A DNA stretch of 64,000 nucleotides, taken from assembly GCF_007991495.1 (NCBI RefSeq), contig NZ_BJYL01000006.1, forward strand, positions 42,931 to 106,930. Reading direction: 5' to 3'. The position numbers and the translations under genes are program-made. A model generated the notes under the pieces. It searched no databases. It had not been told where the DNA came from and worked only from the letters and a program-made list of their open reading frames with translations. Below are positions 17,757 through 27,184 of this stretch, in pieces (within the stretch, counting starts at the first letter, position 1; each line of letters opens with the position of its first letter). The stretch comes from Sporosarcina luteola (GTDB lineage: Bacteria; Bacillota; Bacilli; Bacillales_A; Planococcaceae).

Positions 17757-18740
17757 ATGAACAATGAAATCGTCGATATTACGATTATTGGTGGGGGACC
17801 AACAGGGTTATTTGCTTCTTTCTATGCGGGGATGCGTGAAATGTCGGTCAAAATCATTGATAGCCTTCCGCAGCTTGGTGGTCAGCTGATTGAGTTATAC
17901 CCGGATAAATATATTTACGATGTTGGGGGCTTTCCCAAAATATTGGCGAAAGATTTAGTTGCAAATCTTGTTACACAGGCACACTATGCCAAGCCGGAAA
18001 TCTTACTTGGAGAAACTGCAATTTCAGCTACTCGCGATGGGGACCATTTTATCTTGAAAACGGATAAAGGTACACATTTGACGCGCACAATCCTTTTGAC
18101 TGCTGGAATTGGTGCATTCCAACCTCGTAAAATCGGATTGGCTGAAGAGGTCGATTTCGAGGAAAAGACATTACATTACGGAATTAAAGATCTATCTCTT
18201 TTCAAAGATAAAGAAGTGCTTGTATGTGGCGGCGGCGATTCTGCTGTTGACTGGGCTTTGATGCTGGAAGATATTGCATCTACTGTGTCGCTTGTCCATA
18301 GACGCGAACGGTTTACGGCTCATGAAACGAGTGTGAACCAATTGATGTCTTCGAAAGTGAACGTACTAACTTCACGTGCCGTGAAGTCGATTGTAGGAGA
18401 AGATGGCGTTGTAAGAGAAGTTGTTATTGCACAAAAGGACAGTCAGGAAGAGACATTGTCTGTCGATCATGTCATTGTCAACTATGGCAATATTTCTTCT
18501 CTAGGAGCTATTAAAGAATGGGGACTTGAAATGGATCGCAACTCAATCATTGTCAATTCCCGGATGGAAACGAATATAGAAGGAATCTATGCAGCAGGCG
18601 ATGTTACAAGTTATGACGGCAAAGTGAAGCTCATCGCTGTCGGTTTAGGGGAAGCGCCAACTGCGATCAATCATGCAAAAGCCTTCATCGATCCGAAAGC
18701 AAGGCTTCAACCGTTGCACAGTACAAGCGTCTTCAATTAA
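17757..18740 (+). CDS. yumC: ferredoxin/flavodoxin--NADP reductase (YumC-type)
   Basis: 327-residue FAD protein of the thioredoxin-reductase-like ferredoxin reductase group. FAD-binding GGGPTGLFASFYAG at 11-24, NADP-binding CGGGDSAVDWAL near 156, and the C-terminal AAGDVTSYDGKVKLIAVG flavin motif. The CxxC of true thioredoxin reductase is absent, as expected. It moves electrons between NADPH and ferredoxin or flavodoxin. TTGGAGTG precedes ATG 17757; a strong terminator follows. Confidence 0.92.
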   Translation: MNNEIVDITIIGGGPTGLFASFYAGMREMSVKIIDSLPQLGGQLIELYPDKYIYDVGGFPKILAKDLVANLVTQAHYAKPEILLGETAISATRDGDHFILKTDKGTHLTRTILLTAGIGAFQPRKIGLAEEVDFEEKTLHYGIKDLSLFKDKEVLVCGGGDSAVDWALMLEDIASTVSLVHRRERFTAHETSVNQLMSSKVNVLTSRAVKSIVGEDGVVREVVIAQKDSQEETLSVDHVIVNYGNISSLGAIKEWGLEMDRNSIIVNSRMETNIEGIYAAGDVTSYDGKVKLIAVGLGEAPTAINHAKAFIDPKARLQPLHSTSVFN

Positions 18741-18742
18741 AA

Positions 18743-18786
18743 AAAAGCTCCGGGTGCCAAAGTCGACAGGCACCCGGAGCTTTTTC
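18743..18786 (+). terminator. terminator of yumC
   Basis: GCTCCGGGTGCC/GGCACCCGGAGC, 12 perfect pairs, A run before and T run after. Confidence 0.9.
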
Positions 18787-18907
18787 ATAATCCAGCTCCG
18801 GGCGCCAGAGTCTCGGGTCATAAGTCAAAGCAACTGTGTGGCAAAGAGCGCCACTCCGTATCTTCGCATTATGCCTGTCGATTCTAGTCAGGCGCCCTGC
18901 GCTTTTT
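18787..18907. repeat. intergenic repeat family II, long copy
   Basis: Begins AATCCAGCTCCGGGCGCCAG, ends GGCGCCCTGCGCTTTTT; GGCGCC near each end can pair. The right part, TTATGCCTGTCG to GCGCTTTTT, recurs at 13535-13573, and both ends recur fused at 8263-8299. It resembles a dispersed palindromic repeat common in Bacillus-group intergenic regions. Confidence 0.7.
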
Positions 18908-18910
18908 CTA

Positions 18911-20017
18911 TTATAATGAAAACGAAATAGCTATTATGATCAGCACCGGTACAAAAATGATCAGGTAACCAATTGGATTTCCAAAATTCATTGTCCAACC
19001 GATTCCGAACCTTTTTTCTACAAAGATAGATGGATCATTTTTATTCACATAGAAGACGCCGGCTTTCCAATATACGTCATCGTCAGAGTCAGTGACGCCA
19101 GTGATTGCTTCTTCCTCAATCTCCGGCTGAATACGGGAACCTCCTTGGCCAACTTTAAATGCGTAAATTGCGGTTGCCAGCAGTAGAATGACCAGAAACC
19201 CTAAAGGCGCTGCCAGCATGAGAAATGGACCACCTATATCCCCGTGAATCGTTGTCAGTTGAAGGAATCCAATTAAAATAGTCATTAACAACGATGTCAA
19301 AAACATAAACCAGCTTGTATATTTCCTGAAAGACATTTGTTGGATGCGTGACGAATTCCTTCTAGCGGCATTCAGTTTAACACCGGATTTCTTCGTAAAG
19401 ACATTAAATGCCACCATCATCCCTTGTGTAACGAGTAAAATGAGTAATAGAGCGATGACGGAAAAAGGGCTTTTCTCGGTGAATGCATCCGGTTGTCCGC
19501 TTGGCCCCCAATGGGTTGGAATCTGATCCGGCATTGCAGGATAGTGGATCGCCGTATATGCTATCAGACCTATTGTTACAACAACCGGCAAAGCGAAGAT
19601 GATCGACGGTAGCATTTCGTCATTAGATTGTCTCGTTAAATCGGCCACCCGAACCATCTTAAGGTTCTCTCCCCATTTCATCTCACGCTTTCTTTTTGTC
19701 GTTTGGATATGAAAATATAAGTAGAGAACCATACTTGAAATAAGAAGCACGAGCTGAATGATCAACCCCATGACTCCAATTTGCTCCTCGCCTAAATGCT
19801 CATTAAGTCCCCTCAATGTAAAGATCAGTAAGCCGACCAAGCCTAATATAACAATAATAGATGAATAGATCTTTTTATAGTTGGCCAGGTTCTTATCGCC
19901 ACTATGTCCTTCCGGTATAGTTACCCCAAAAGCAATCGTTTTCTTTAAAAGGAAGGGGATAGAGGCTTGGATAATTGTAATGAATAGAATGATTGCAAAG
20001 AAAATAGCAACGAGCAT
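18911..20017 (-). CDS. DUF1648/DUF5808 polytopic membrane protein
   Basis: 368 residues with about eight hydrophobic segments. The central part carries the DUF1648 signature PDQIPTHWGPSGQPDAF; the C-terminal part has YWKAGVFYVNKNDP and FGIGWTMNFGNP, typical of DUF5808. Related proteins include SdpI-type immunity and signalling membrane proteins, but no role can be assigned. ATG 20017 is six bases from GGAGGG; ATG 20023 overlaps the GntR stop as ATGA and is the alternative. The GntR gene directly upstream probably regulates it. Confidence 0.8.
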   Translation of the reverse strand: MLVAIFFAIILFITIIQASIPFLLKKTIAFGVTIPEGHSGDKNLANYKKIYSSIIVILGLVGLLIFTLRGLNEHLGEEQIGVMGLIIQLVLLISSMVLYLYFHIQTTKRKREMKWGENLKMVRVADLTRQSNDEMLPSIIFALPVVVTIGLIAYTAIHYPAMPDQIPTHWGPSGQPDAFTEKSPFSVIALLLILLVTQGMMVAFNVFTKKSGVKLNAARRNSSRIQQMSFRKYTSWFMFLTSLLMTILIGFLQLTTIHGDIGGPFLMLAAPLGFLVILLLATAIYAFKVGQGGSRIQPEIEEEAITGVTDSDDDVYWKAGVFYVNKNDPSIFVEKRFGIGWTMNFGNPIGYLIIFVPVLIIIAISFSL

Positions 20018-20019
20018 TT

Positions 20020-20403
20020 TCATCCCTCCGAAATCTCTGTAATAATTGAATTTACGATTGACGAAATTTGGTCTTTATCCATCCCATAAACGATAGATTC
20101 CGCTATAAGAGGCTTCACCATTTGTTTAATATACTCAATTTGCAATTCGTTCGGTCCGGTGCTTGGTATAATATTAACGACGGCTCCAGACTTCGGAATG
20201 ATTTGAATTATATTTTTCCGTTCAAGTTCGTGATAAGCCTTATTCACTGTATGCATGTTGACACCAAGATCTGATGCCAAGGAACGGACAGATGGCAAAC
20301 TGTCGGAAGGTTTCATAGTACCGGTAGCAATCAATTCCATTAATTGATTGACCAATTGAGTATAAATCGGAATTTCGGAAGTTGGTTCGATTTGAATGAA
20401 CAA
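20020..20403 (-). CDS. GntR-family regulator (YtrA subfamily)
   Basis: 127 residues: winged helix (about 10-75, PIYTQLVNQLMELIATG, then LPSVRSLASDLGVNMHTVNKAYHELE) and a short C-terminal helical tail instead of a ligand domain, which is the YtrA layout. Such regulators usually repress the membrane-protein operon they belong to. TTG 20403 gives MFIQIEPTSE and follows GGAGGG by six bases. It abuts the DUF1648 gene. Confidence 0.88.
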   Translation of the reverse strand: MFIQIEPTSEIPIYTQLVNQLMELIATGTMKPSDSLPSVRSLASDLGVNMHTVNKAYHELERKNIIQIIPKSGAVVNIIPSTGPNELQIEYIKQMVKPLIAESIVYGMDKDQISSIVNSIITEISEG

Positions 20404-20496
20404 AGTCAGCCCTCCAATCTGTTCTAATGACATTATAACAAAATAAAATTATAAAGGATAGAAAAACCCTTGAATAATTCATTCAAGGGTGAGTTC

Positions 20497-21999
20497 TCAT
20501 AATTCAGCTACGGTAACGAATTGATAGCCTTCGTTTTCTAAATAGGTAAGAACTGCATCAAGGCCATCTGCGGTCGATTGATGGATATCGTGCATAAGAA
20601 CGATGCTTCCATCCTTTGTATGCTCTTTCACATTTTGAAGCAACTTCTGAGGGTTGCGATGCTTCCAATCAAGTGTGTCGACGTCCCATAATACGATCTG
20701 TAAATTCGACTGTGCACGTACCTTATCATTTACTGCGCCATATGGCGGTCTGAACGCCTCGATTTTTTCGCCGGTAACCTTTTCGATAATCGCTGATGTA
20801 TTATTGATTTCTTTAATGATCCGTTCGGTGTCTAATTTTGTTAAATCAGCGTGATTCCATGTATGGTTCCCTAATTCGTGACCTGCTTCTTGTATTTCTT
20901 TGACAATCTCAGGATAATACTCAACCCGGCTTCCTAACATGAAAAATGTTGCTTTCGCATTATGTTTTTCAAGTGTCTCCAAGATTTGTCTTGTCACCTT
21001 TGGATCTGGACCATCATCGAATGTTAACGCCACTTTTTTACTGGATGGTACAGTTTCATTGGAGTCCGAGGAACTCTCATTTTGGATTGGATCTTCTGAT
21101 TCAGCGTCGACATCATCGGTCGTATCGTTCTTTTCTGCACCCGTGGAGTCCGTTTCTTCTGTGGAATTCTCAATCTTAGTATCATCAGTCTTATCATCAA
21201 CTTGTTTAAATACGTCTACTAAAAGATGTTCTATTTTAGCAGTAGGAATAGAAATGATAGGAGGGCCGATTTCGCTATCCGCAATCGTATGTTCATCAAA
21301 GTAAAAGATCATCGACTCATCAGTGATCGCATAGTTTCTAAAGTTTTTCCAAAGCGGTTTTGTATATAATTCGACGTCTTTAGATAGAAGATGATCTTGC
21401 AAAGTACTATCATCTTCGATCGCTTTTTGAACGATAGCAGATAGTTCATTCAATCGATGGCTGTTACCATCGAGTAAATCGAAAATTGTATAGCTTTCTC
21501 CTGTTTCTGGATTTAGATGGAAGGAACGTATTTCTGTTTGTCCTTTTGGCGAATCACTGAAATTACTATTGTTAACGAGAACAAAAGAATAATTTCCTGA
21601 TGAATGAGTAAGTGTTTCATAGGAGATATTCAATTCACCTTTTGTTTTCTCATCAAATGTTTTTTTACTATTCATGATTTCTGAATACCCTTTTTGGGCA
21701 TTCGTTATGTAATCAGTGATTTTTTCATTAAAAGTGCTATGTGTACTTTGGGGATATTGAATGGCAAATGGTGCAATATCGTCATTCGATGTTTTTGTTA
21801 TGATTTTAATCCCTGGATAATTCGAGTCTATCTCTTCGGTCTCCAATGGAGGAGCGGATGGTCTTTCATCAGGAGATGAGGCAGTATGTTTGTCGGGTGA
21901 TAAAATCAAAAGAATCGCGGCACCAGTCAATAGAATGATTGTTAAAGAAAATGTGATGTCGATCCAGATGGACCGTGTTTTGTGGCGTTTATTTTTCAT
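20497..21999 (-). CDS. membrane-anchored polysaccharide deacetylase (PdaC-like)
   Basis: 500 residues: basic N-terminus and membrane anchor (about 10-30), a DUF4163/DUF3298-like extracytoplasmic region (about 50-265), an acidic Ser/Thr/Asp linker (about 266-318) and a NodB deacetylase domain (about 320-500). Catalytic motifs: TFDDGPD, HTWNHADL (HxxxH), RPPYG, DVDTLDW and LMHDIH. The layout matches B. subtilis PdaC, a peptidoglycan N-acetylmuramic acid deacetylase; sugar specificity is inferred. AGAGGGAG precedes ATG 21999. Confidence 0.88.
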   Translation of the reverse strand: MKNKRHKTRSIWIDITFSLTIILLTGAAILLILSPDKHTASSPDERPSAPPLETEEIDSNYPGIKIITKTSNDDIAPFAIQYPQSTHSTFNEKITDYITNAQKGYSEIMNSKKTFDEKTKGELNISYETLTHSSGNYSFVLVNNSNFSDSPKGQTEIRSFHLNPETGESYTIFDLLDGNSHRLNELSAIVQKAIEDDSTLQDHLLSKDVELYTKPLWKNFRNYAITDESMIFYFDEHTIADSEIGPPIISIPTAKIEHLLVDVFKQVDDKTDDTKIENSTEETDSTGAEKNDTTDDVDAESEDPIQNESSSDSNETVPSSKKVALTFDDGPDPKVTRQILETLEKHNAKATFFMLGSRVEYYPEIVKEIQEAGHELGNHTWNHADLTKLDTERIIKEINNTSAIIEKVTGEKIEAFRPPYGAVNDKVRAQSNLQIVLWDVDTLDWKHRNPQKLLQNVKEHTKDGSIVLMHDIHQSTADGLDAVLTYLENEGYQFVTVAEL

Positions 22000-22073
22000 A
22001 TTACGGAGCTCCCTCTATATTTTGTTCTAAACATGTATTTCCGGTGAAAGCCTATCTATTTTGTTAGACGGGG

Positions 22074-22102
22074 ATAGTATGGAGATAGTTTCAGATTCTC
22101 AA
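22074..22102 (-). promoter_or_regulatory. possible SigA promoter of the deacetylase gene
   Basis: Minus strand TTGAGA (22097-22102), 17-bp spacer, TACTAT (22074-22079). Confidence 0.5.
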
Positions 22103-22253
22103 AAAAAATGTCGAAACTTATATATCCATAGTATACACCATCATTGTTAAGAAACAATTAGATGGGTAAAAAAGGATTATGATTATATGAAATATTTTTT
22201 GAGAATTGGATGGAAGATAATTCGATTAATCTCTTTTGCGTTGTGAAGTTTTG

Positions 22254-22262
22254 TGATATAAT
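22254..22262 (+). promoter_or_regulatory. extended -10 promoter of trhO
   Basis: TGATATAAT, i.e. TGn plus a perfect TATAAT at 22257-22262. The -35 is poor (TTGCGT at 22236 with 15 bp). The remainder of the 383-bp gap between the deacetylase and trhO shows nothing else I can name. Confidence 0.55.
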
Positions 22263-22382
22263 GTCTGATGCCCGGATCTTGCAAATACGGGTGAGCTGTT
22301 AAGTGTTTACAATCGAATATTGTAAAACCGATCAAGCTGTTAATTCTACTGCAAAGAAAACAAACAGAAGGTGGTCGAAGAA

Positions 22383-23360
22383 ATGGAAAAAGGAGCATAT
22401 CGGGTATTGTTGTACTATAAATACGTACACATTGAAGACCCAGACACATTTGCTGCCGAACATTTGGCATTTTGTAAGGAACTTGGATTAAAAGGACGTA
22501 TTCTTGTGGGGGCGGAAGGCATCAATGGTACATGTTCAGGTACAGTTGAACAGACTGATGCTTACATGGATATGATGCATAACGATGAACGCTTCAAAGA
22601 CCTTTGGTTCAAAATCGATGAGGCGGATGGACATGCGTTTAAGAAAATGCATGTACGTCATAGAAAAGAAATCGTAAACTTAAGCCTTGAAGAGGACATC
22701 AATCCATTGGAATTGACTGGTCAATATTTGAAGCCTGAAGAATTCCTAAAAGCGATGCAAGATGAAAACACAGTCGTATTTGATACGAGAAACGATTATG
22801 AATATGATCTTGGACATTTCAGAGGAGCAATTCGTCCGGATATTGAGAACTTCCGTGATCTTCCTGAATGGGTCCGTGATAATAAAGAACTGTTTGAAGG
22901 CAAAAAAGTTCTGGCATACTGCACAGGTGGAATCCGTTGTGAGAAATTCACAGGTTGGATGAAACGTGAAGGATTTGATGACGTTGCTCATTTACAAGGT
23001 GGAATTGTCACTTATGGTAAAGATCCGGTTGCCAAAGGTCAGCTATGGGATGGTCAATGTTACGTATTCGACGAAAGGATTGCTGTTCCTGTGAATCAGG
23101 TTGAGCATGTTGTCGTCGGTAAAGATCATTTCGACGGAACGCCTTGCGAGCGCTATGTAAACTGTGCGAATCCTGAATGTAATAAAAAAATCCTAAGCTC
23201 TGAAGAAAACGAACGTTTGTATATGAGAAGCTGTTCGGACGAGTGCCGTACACATCCGCGCAACCGTTATTTTGTTGAAATGAATATGACGGTGGAAGAA
23301 TTCGATGCGCGTATGGAAGAGATTGAACGTCGTCGAAACGAAGAAAAAGTAGCAAACTAA
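22383..23360 (+). CDS. trhO: tRNA uridine(34) hydroxylase, rhodanese family
   Basis: Oxygen-dependent enzyme that hydroxylates U34 in tRNA, first step to 5-methoxyuridine in Gram-positives. 325 residues: N-terminal acylphosphatase-like domain ([31 protein letters not shown]), rhodanese domain (about 125-220) with active-site loop [11 protein letters not shown] near 178, and a C-terminal Cys-rich segment ([16 protein letters not shown]). ATG 22383 is eight bases behind AGAAGGTGG. Terminator follows. Confidence 0.92.
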   Translation: MEKGAYRVLLYYKYVHIEDPDTFAAEHLAFCKELGLKGRILVGAEGINGTCSGTVEQTDAYMDMMHNDERFKDLWFKIDEADGHAFKKMHVRHRKEIVNLSLEEDINPLELTGQYLKPEEFLKAMQDENTVVFDTRNDYEYDLGHFRGAIRPDIENFRDLPEWVRDNKELFEGKKVLAYCTGGIRCEKFTGWMKREGFDDVAHLQGGIVTYGKDPVAKGQLWDGQCYVFDERIAVPVNQVEHVVVGKDHFDGTPCERYVNCANPECNKKILSSEENERLYMRSCSDECRTHPRNRYFVEMNMTVEEFDARMEEIERRRNEEKVAN

Positions 23361-23362
23361 TA

Positions 23363-23398
23363 AAAACGTCAGCGTATTATAAACGCTGACGTTTTTAT
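23363..23398 (+). terminator. terminator of trhO
   Basis: AAAACGTCAGCGT/ACGCTGACGTTTT, 13 pairs, T run. Confidence 0.9.
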
Positions 23399-23597
23399 TT
23401 TTTGTATTGGTGTCGATAAGAGAAGTAATAGGCAAGTAAGCCGGAAATTTGAAAAGAGCCGATGGATAGTGATACGAAGAGTGTCTGTATACATATGAAG
23501 GAAAAATAAAAATTGCCGCACTATATTTAAAATGGATGCCGGCAATCGGTAAATGGTATACTACTATCATTGAAACGATATTGGAGGAACTGGATGT

Positions 23598-24416
23598 ATG
23601 GAATGGAAAAACATTTATCGTGGATTCCTAATGGGAATCAGCGACTTGATTCCTGGAGTGAGCGGGGGAACGATTGCGTTCATTCTTGGTATATACGATC
23701 GGTTATTAACGGCAATCAGTGGGTTTTTCAGCCGCGACTGGAAAAAGCATATTGGATTTTTACTGCCGCTAGGTATCGGAATCGGCTTAACATTATTGCT
23801 TTTCAGTAAAGTGATCGACTTTCTATTGAAAAATTATCCGCAGCCGACACAATTTTTCTTTCTAGGTTTGATCATTGGTGTAATCCCGTTTATTTCAAAA
23901 CAGGCGGGTGTAAAAAAGAACTTTAAATTGGGACATTTTATTTTATTGCTCATTGTTGGAGCAGCATTAGCTTCGACCGCTTTCATAAAACCTGCTGATT
24001 CATCAGTCATTACATCATTAACTATGCAAAATACGTTGGGACTGTTTTTTGCTGGCTGGTTAGGCAGTATGGCGATGCTGCTGCCCGGAGTAAGCGGATC
24101 ATTCATCCTGCTTCTGCTTGGTGTCTATTCCACAGCCATCAATGCACTGTCGACATTGAATATACCAATCATCATTGTAATTGGTGCGGGGGTAATTGTC
24201 GGTTTCATCGTCAGCAGTAGGGTAATCCATTTTCTATTGGAACGTTTCACCCATGCCACTTTCGCTGCTATTATAGGTTTGATCATTGGTTCAGTGTTCG
24301 TCATCTATCCGGGGATTCCAGAAAGCGGTACTCCGTTTGTGATGAGCGTCATCGCACTCATCACAGGTTTGATTGTCGCAAATATATTTAATGCTGCAAG
24401 CCCGTCATCTAAATAA
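23598..24416 (+). CDS. DUF368 family membrane protein
   Basis: 272-residue protein with about eight membrane helices. The DUF368 signature MGISDLIPGVSGGTIAFILGIYD (split at PGVSGG) is at 12-34, with a second GMAMLLPGVSGSFIL-like half near 155-170, showing the internal duplication of the family. Some DUF368 proteins have been reported as polyprenyl-phosphate flippases; that is family knowledge, not shown here. TTGGAGGA precedes ATG 23598. Its 3' end overlaps the convergent gene by eight bases. Confidence 0.88.
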   Translation: MEWKNIYRGFLMGISDLIPGVSGGTIAFILGIYDRLLTAISGFFSRDWKKHIGFLLPLGIGIGLTLLLFSKVIDFLLKNYPQPTQFFFLGLIIGVIPFISKQAGVKKNFKLGHFILLLIVGAALASTAFIKPADSSVITSLTMQNTLGLFFAGWLGSMAMLLPGVSGSFILLLLGVYSTAINALSTLNIPIIIVIGAGVIVGFIVSSRVIHFLLERFTHATFAAIIGLIIGSVFVIYPGIPESGTPFVMSVIALITGLIVANIFNAASPSSK

Positions 24417-24747
24417 AAGCAGTAATGATGACGATCCAGTAAATATGAAGACTTATGACGAAGACATATACAGCCACTGCGGCCACGATAAAGTATCTCA
24501 GATATTTGGACGGCTTACAAAAATGCATGAGAGTGAACAGAAGTGCTGGTAGACTTATCTTTACAAAATAGAAGATTACGATGTTTGCTTCGTATATATA
24601 GCGCATGATCGGGTTCGATTCTGAAATATGCCCATAACGGATTCCAAAATCAGTAAAAACCGCATCGATCAAGCATAAACAAAATAGAAGAAAACATGTG
24701 TTCAATAATCGGTCTTTAGAGGTTGGAAGAGTTTTAGTCGTCTCCAT
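24409..24747 (-). CDS. DUF5658-like small membrane protein
   Basis: 112 residues with three hydrophobic segments (about 15-33, 50-68, 80-108). LIDAVFTDFGIRYGHISESNPIMRYIYE resembles the family in which a TxxGIxxGxxxExNPxM motif follows the first helix. Function unknown. ATG 24747 is placed behind TAGGAGTGGTGAG. Confidence 0.65.
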   Translation of the reverse strand: METTKTLPTSKDRLLNTCFLLFCLCLIDAVFTDFGIRYGHISESNPIMRYIYEANIVIFYFVKISLPALLFTLMHFCKPSKYLRYFIVAAVAVYVFVISLHIYWIVIITAFI

Positions 24748-24851
24748 CTCACCACTCCTAGTCATATAAGCTTTGTAACTGTTAGGATATGGAGGAAGGG
24801 AAGAATTTATTCTAGCTTGGATAAATTTTCGAATTGAACATATTGAATAGA

Positions 24852-24898
24852 AAAACGCCAACGACAGGGTCCCTAGGGGAAGCCTGTGTTGGCGTTTT
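24852..24898. terminator. terminator behind katA (minus strand), bidirectional form
   Basis: AAAACGCCAAC/GTTGGCGTTTTT stem with an inner CAGG/CCTG pairing. Confidence 0.8.
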
Positions 24899-24908
24899 TA
24901 AGTTCATA

Positions 24909-26399
24909 TTATTTTACCGTTTCTTGTACTAAAACATCACTCATCGGAATGCCGAGTGCTTCCGCAACGCCTTCTCCGTAAGCTGGATCGGCAAGGTAGC
25001 AGTGGTGGATATGTCTGCATTTGATTTCCTTCGGTGCGTCGCCAAGGTTGCGAGCAGTATTTCCGAACAGTCTTTCTTTCTGATCATCGTCCAACAGGTT
25101 GAACAATTTACCAGGTTGTGTGAAGTAATCATCGTCATCTTCACGGAAATCCCAATTAGTTGCATCTCCGTATATTTTTAGTGGCGGCTCTCTAAAGTCC
25201 GGTTGCTCTTTCCATTCCCCGAAGCTGTTCGGTTCATAAGAAGTTCTGCTTCCATGGTTACCATCTACGCGCATCGCTCCATCGCGGTGGAAGCTATGGA
25301 ATGGGCATTTTGGTGCGTTGACAGGGATTTGGTGATGATTGACACCAAGACGATAACGCTGCGCATCACCATACGAGAACAATCTTGCCTGTAGCATTTT
25401 ATCCGGGGAGAAACCGATACCTGGCACGATGGCTGCAGGAGTGAAAGCAGCCTGTTCAACTTCTGCAAAGTAGTTCTCCGGATTGCGATTCAACTCAAAC
25501 TCTCCAACTTCAATGAGAGGGAAGTCACCTTTATACCAAACTTTCGTTAAATCAAATGGATTGTAAGGCATATTTAGAGCTTGTTCTTCTGTCATTACTT
25601 GGATATACATCTTCCATTTTGGGAAGTTGCCATCATCAATGTTGTCCAATAGATCGCGTTGGTGTGTTTCACGATCAGTACCGATCAATTCCGTTGCTTG
25701 TTCGTCTGTAAGGTTATCGATGCCTTGCTGGGAGCGGAAATGGAACTTGACCCAAACGCGCTCGTTATCAGCATTGATCATGCTGTACGTATGGCTTCCG
25801 AAACCATGCATATGTCGATATGATTTTGGGATTCCACGGTCGCTCATAATAATTGTCACTTGGTGCAATGCTTCAGGAAGGGAAGTCCAAAAATCCCAGT
25901 TGTTTGTTGCGCTTCTCATATTCGTACGTGGATCACGTTTAACTGCGTGATTCAAGTCAGGAAATTGAAGAGGATCTCTAAAGAAGAAGACGGGCGTATT
26001 GTTTCCAACTAAATCCCAGTTTCCTTCCTCTGTATAAAATTTAAGGGCGAAGCCACGGATATCTCGTTCTGCATCAGCTGCACCACGTTCACCGGCAACT
26101 GTTGAAAAGCGAGCAAACATTTCTGTTTGTTTTCCAACTTCGGAGAATAATTTTGCCCTTGTGTATTTTGTAATATCATTCGTTACAGTAAATGTTCCGT
26201 AAGCGCCAGATCCTTTTGCGTGCATACGGCGTTCTGGAATAACTTCGCGATCGAAATGAGCCAATTTCTCAATTAGCCATACATCCTGTAAGAGAACGGG
26301 ACCTCTTGGGCCTGCTGTTATTGAGTTCTGGTTGTCGACTACGGGAGCACCTGCTGCTGTAGTCAACCGTCTTTGAGAATGATTATCATTGTTTGTCAT
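24909..26399 (-). CDS. katA: catalase (heme, small-subunit clade)
   Basis: Disproportionates hydrogen peroxide in the cytoplasm. 496 residues, typical clade 3 length. Catalytic His60 lies in [12 protein letters not shown], the distal Asn in TVTNDI, and the heme tyrosine in [14 protein letters not shown] near 342. [17 protein letters not shown] and the C-terminal region are complete. AAGGAGGC precedes ATG 26399. A PerR-type box 80 bp upstream predicts peroxide induction. Confidence 0.97.
   Translation of the reverse strand: MTNNDNHSQRRLTTAAGAPVVDNQNSITAGPRGPVLLQDVWLIEKLAHFDREVIPERRMHAKGSGAYGTFTVTNDITKYTRAKLFSEVGKQTEMFARFSTVAGERGAADAERDIRGFALKFYTEEGNWDLVGNNTPVFFFRDPLQFPDLNHAVKRDPRTNMRSATNNWDFWTSLPEALHQVTIIMSDRGIPKSYRHMHGFGSHTYSMINADNERVWVKFHFRSQQGIDNLTDEQATELIGTDRETHQRDLLDNIDDGNFPKWKMYIQVMTEEQALNMPYNPFDLTKVWYKGDFPLIEVGEFELNRNPENYFAEVEQAAFTPAAIVPGIGFSPDKMLQARLFSYGDAQRYRLGVNHHQIPVNAPKCPFHSFHRDGAMRVDGNHGSRTSYEPNSFGEWKEQPDFREPPLKIYGDATNWDFREDDDDYFTQPGKLFNLLDDDQKERLFGNTARNLGDAPKEIKCRHIHHCYLADPAYGEGVAEALGIPMSDVLVQETVK
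26374..26388 (-). promoter_or_regulatory. Fur-type box inside the first codons of katA
   Basis: Minus strand TGATAATCATTCTCA matches TGATAATNATTATCA at all but one position. It is made by the Asn-Asp-Asn-His-Ser codons, so it may be chance. Confidence 0.3.
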
Positions 26400-26479
26400 T
26401 GATAATGCCTCCTTGATTAATAGTCTTTATATCTTCCATAATTACTATAGCATATGTATTTTAGGAATTCTACTGTTAA

Positions 26480-26494
26480 TTATAATCATTATCG
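26480..26494. promoter_or_regulatory. PerR box upstream of katA
   Basis: TTATAATCATTATCG against the 7-1-7 consensus TTATAATNATTATAA: two mismatches. It is palindromic and 81 bp upstream of katA, where PerR would block transcription until oxidised by peroxide. Confidence 0.7.
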
Positions 26495-26595
26495 ATAAAT
26501 AATTGATATCGTATTATTAAGGTTATTTTTAGCAGAATAAATCAAATAGGTAGAAATTATTGAAGATATGAAAAAGCTGTTCTGTGATTGGCAGT

Positions 26596-26647
26596 AAAAA
26601 AACGGATTGCCTCATTGCGCAATAATCGCACATGGACAATCCGTTTT
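26596..26647 (-). terminator. terminator of psd-dedA
   Basis: Minus strand AAAACGGATTG/CAATCCGTTTTTTT stem with a long loop. Confidence 0.75.
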
Positions 26648-26660
26648 ATCAAACTATGAA

Positions 26661-27146
26661 TTAAAAGGGCAGTATAAGTAGATAACCGAGGGAAAGGAAA
26701 ACCAAGGAGGATACTGTAGTGCCGATAACGGCAAAAAACAGATACCTTTTTACTTCGATTTCAGCACTCCCGGATAAATAACAAATTAAATGCCTCATGC
26801 CAGGAATGAAATAACCAAGTGTAATTGCCCAAGAACCGTACTTATCAAACCAACGATCGACAAGTTGCATTCTCTTTGGGGGTAGACTAATCCATTTTCC
26901 ATATTTCATTAATAAAGGTTTTCCAATCTTTCGCCCAAGTATATAGGTGAAAACCGTTCCGGACATGACACCTAAAATGGTCGTGATGAATGCAATGAAG
27001 AAATTGAAAGTGCCAATTGCTGATAAATGCCCAATGAATGCTACTACAAATTCATCGGGTAATGGCAAACCGAAAATACCAAGTGCTAAAAAGAAGTAAA
27101 CCGCAAAATATCCGTAGTGTAAAACAAATTCGTTGAACTGCAACAT
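26661..27146 (-). CDS. DedA family membrane protein
   Basis: 161 residues with four to five membrane segments. Family motifs: GLPLPDEFVVAFIGHLSA, a glycine-rich GTVFTYILGRKIGKP, RWFDKYGSWAITLGYFIPGMRHL with the conserved arginine, and the SGSAEIEVKRYL segment. DedA proteins are linked to phospholipid or carrier-lipid transport. ATG 27146 follows GAGGAATTG. It lies 38 bp behind psd, and a DedA gene next to pssA/psd also occurs in B. subtilis (ybfM). Confidence 0.88.
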   Translation of the reverse strand: MLQFNEFVLHYGYFAVYFFLALGIFGLPLPDEFVVAFIGHLSAIGTFNFFIAFITTILGVMSGTVFTYILGRKIGKPLLMKYGKWISLPPKRMQLVDRWFDKYGSWAITLGYFIPGMRHLICYLSGSAEIEVKRYLFFAVIGTTVSSLVFLSLGYLLILPF

Positions 27147-27184
27147 TTCAATTCCTCGCTCTTTTGAAGAAGATTTCCCTAGTC

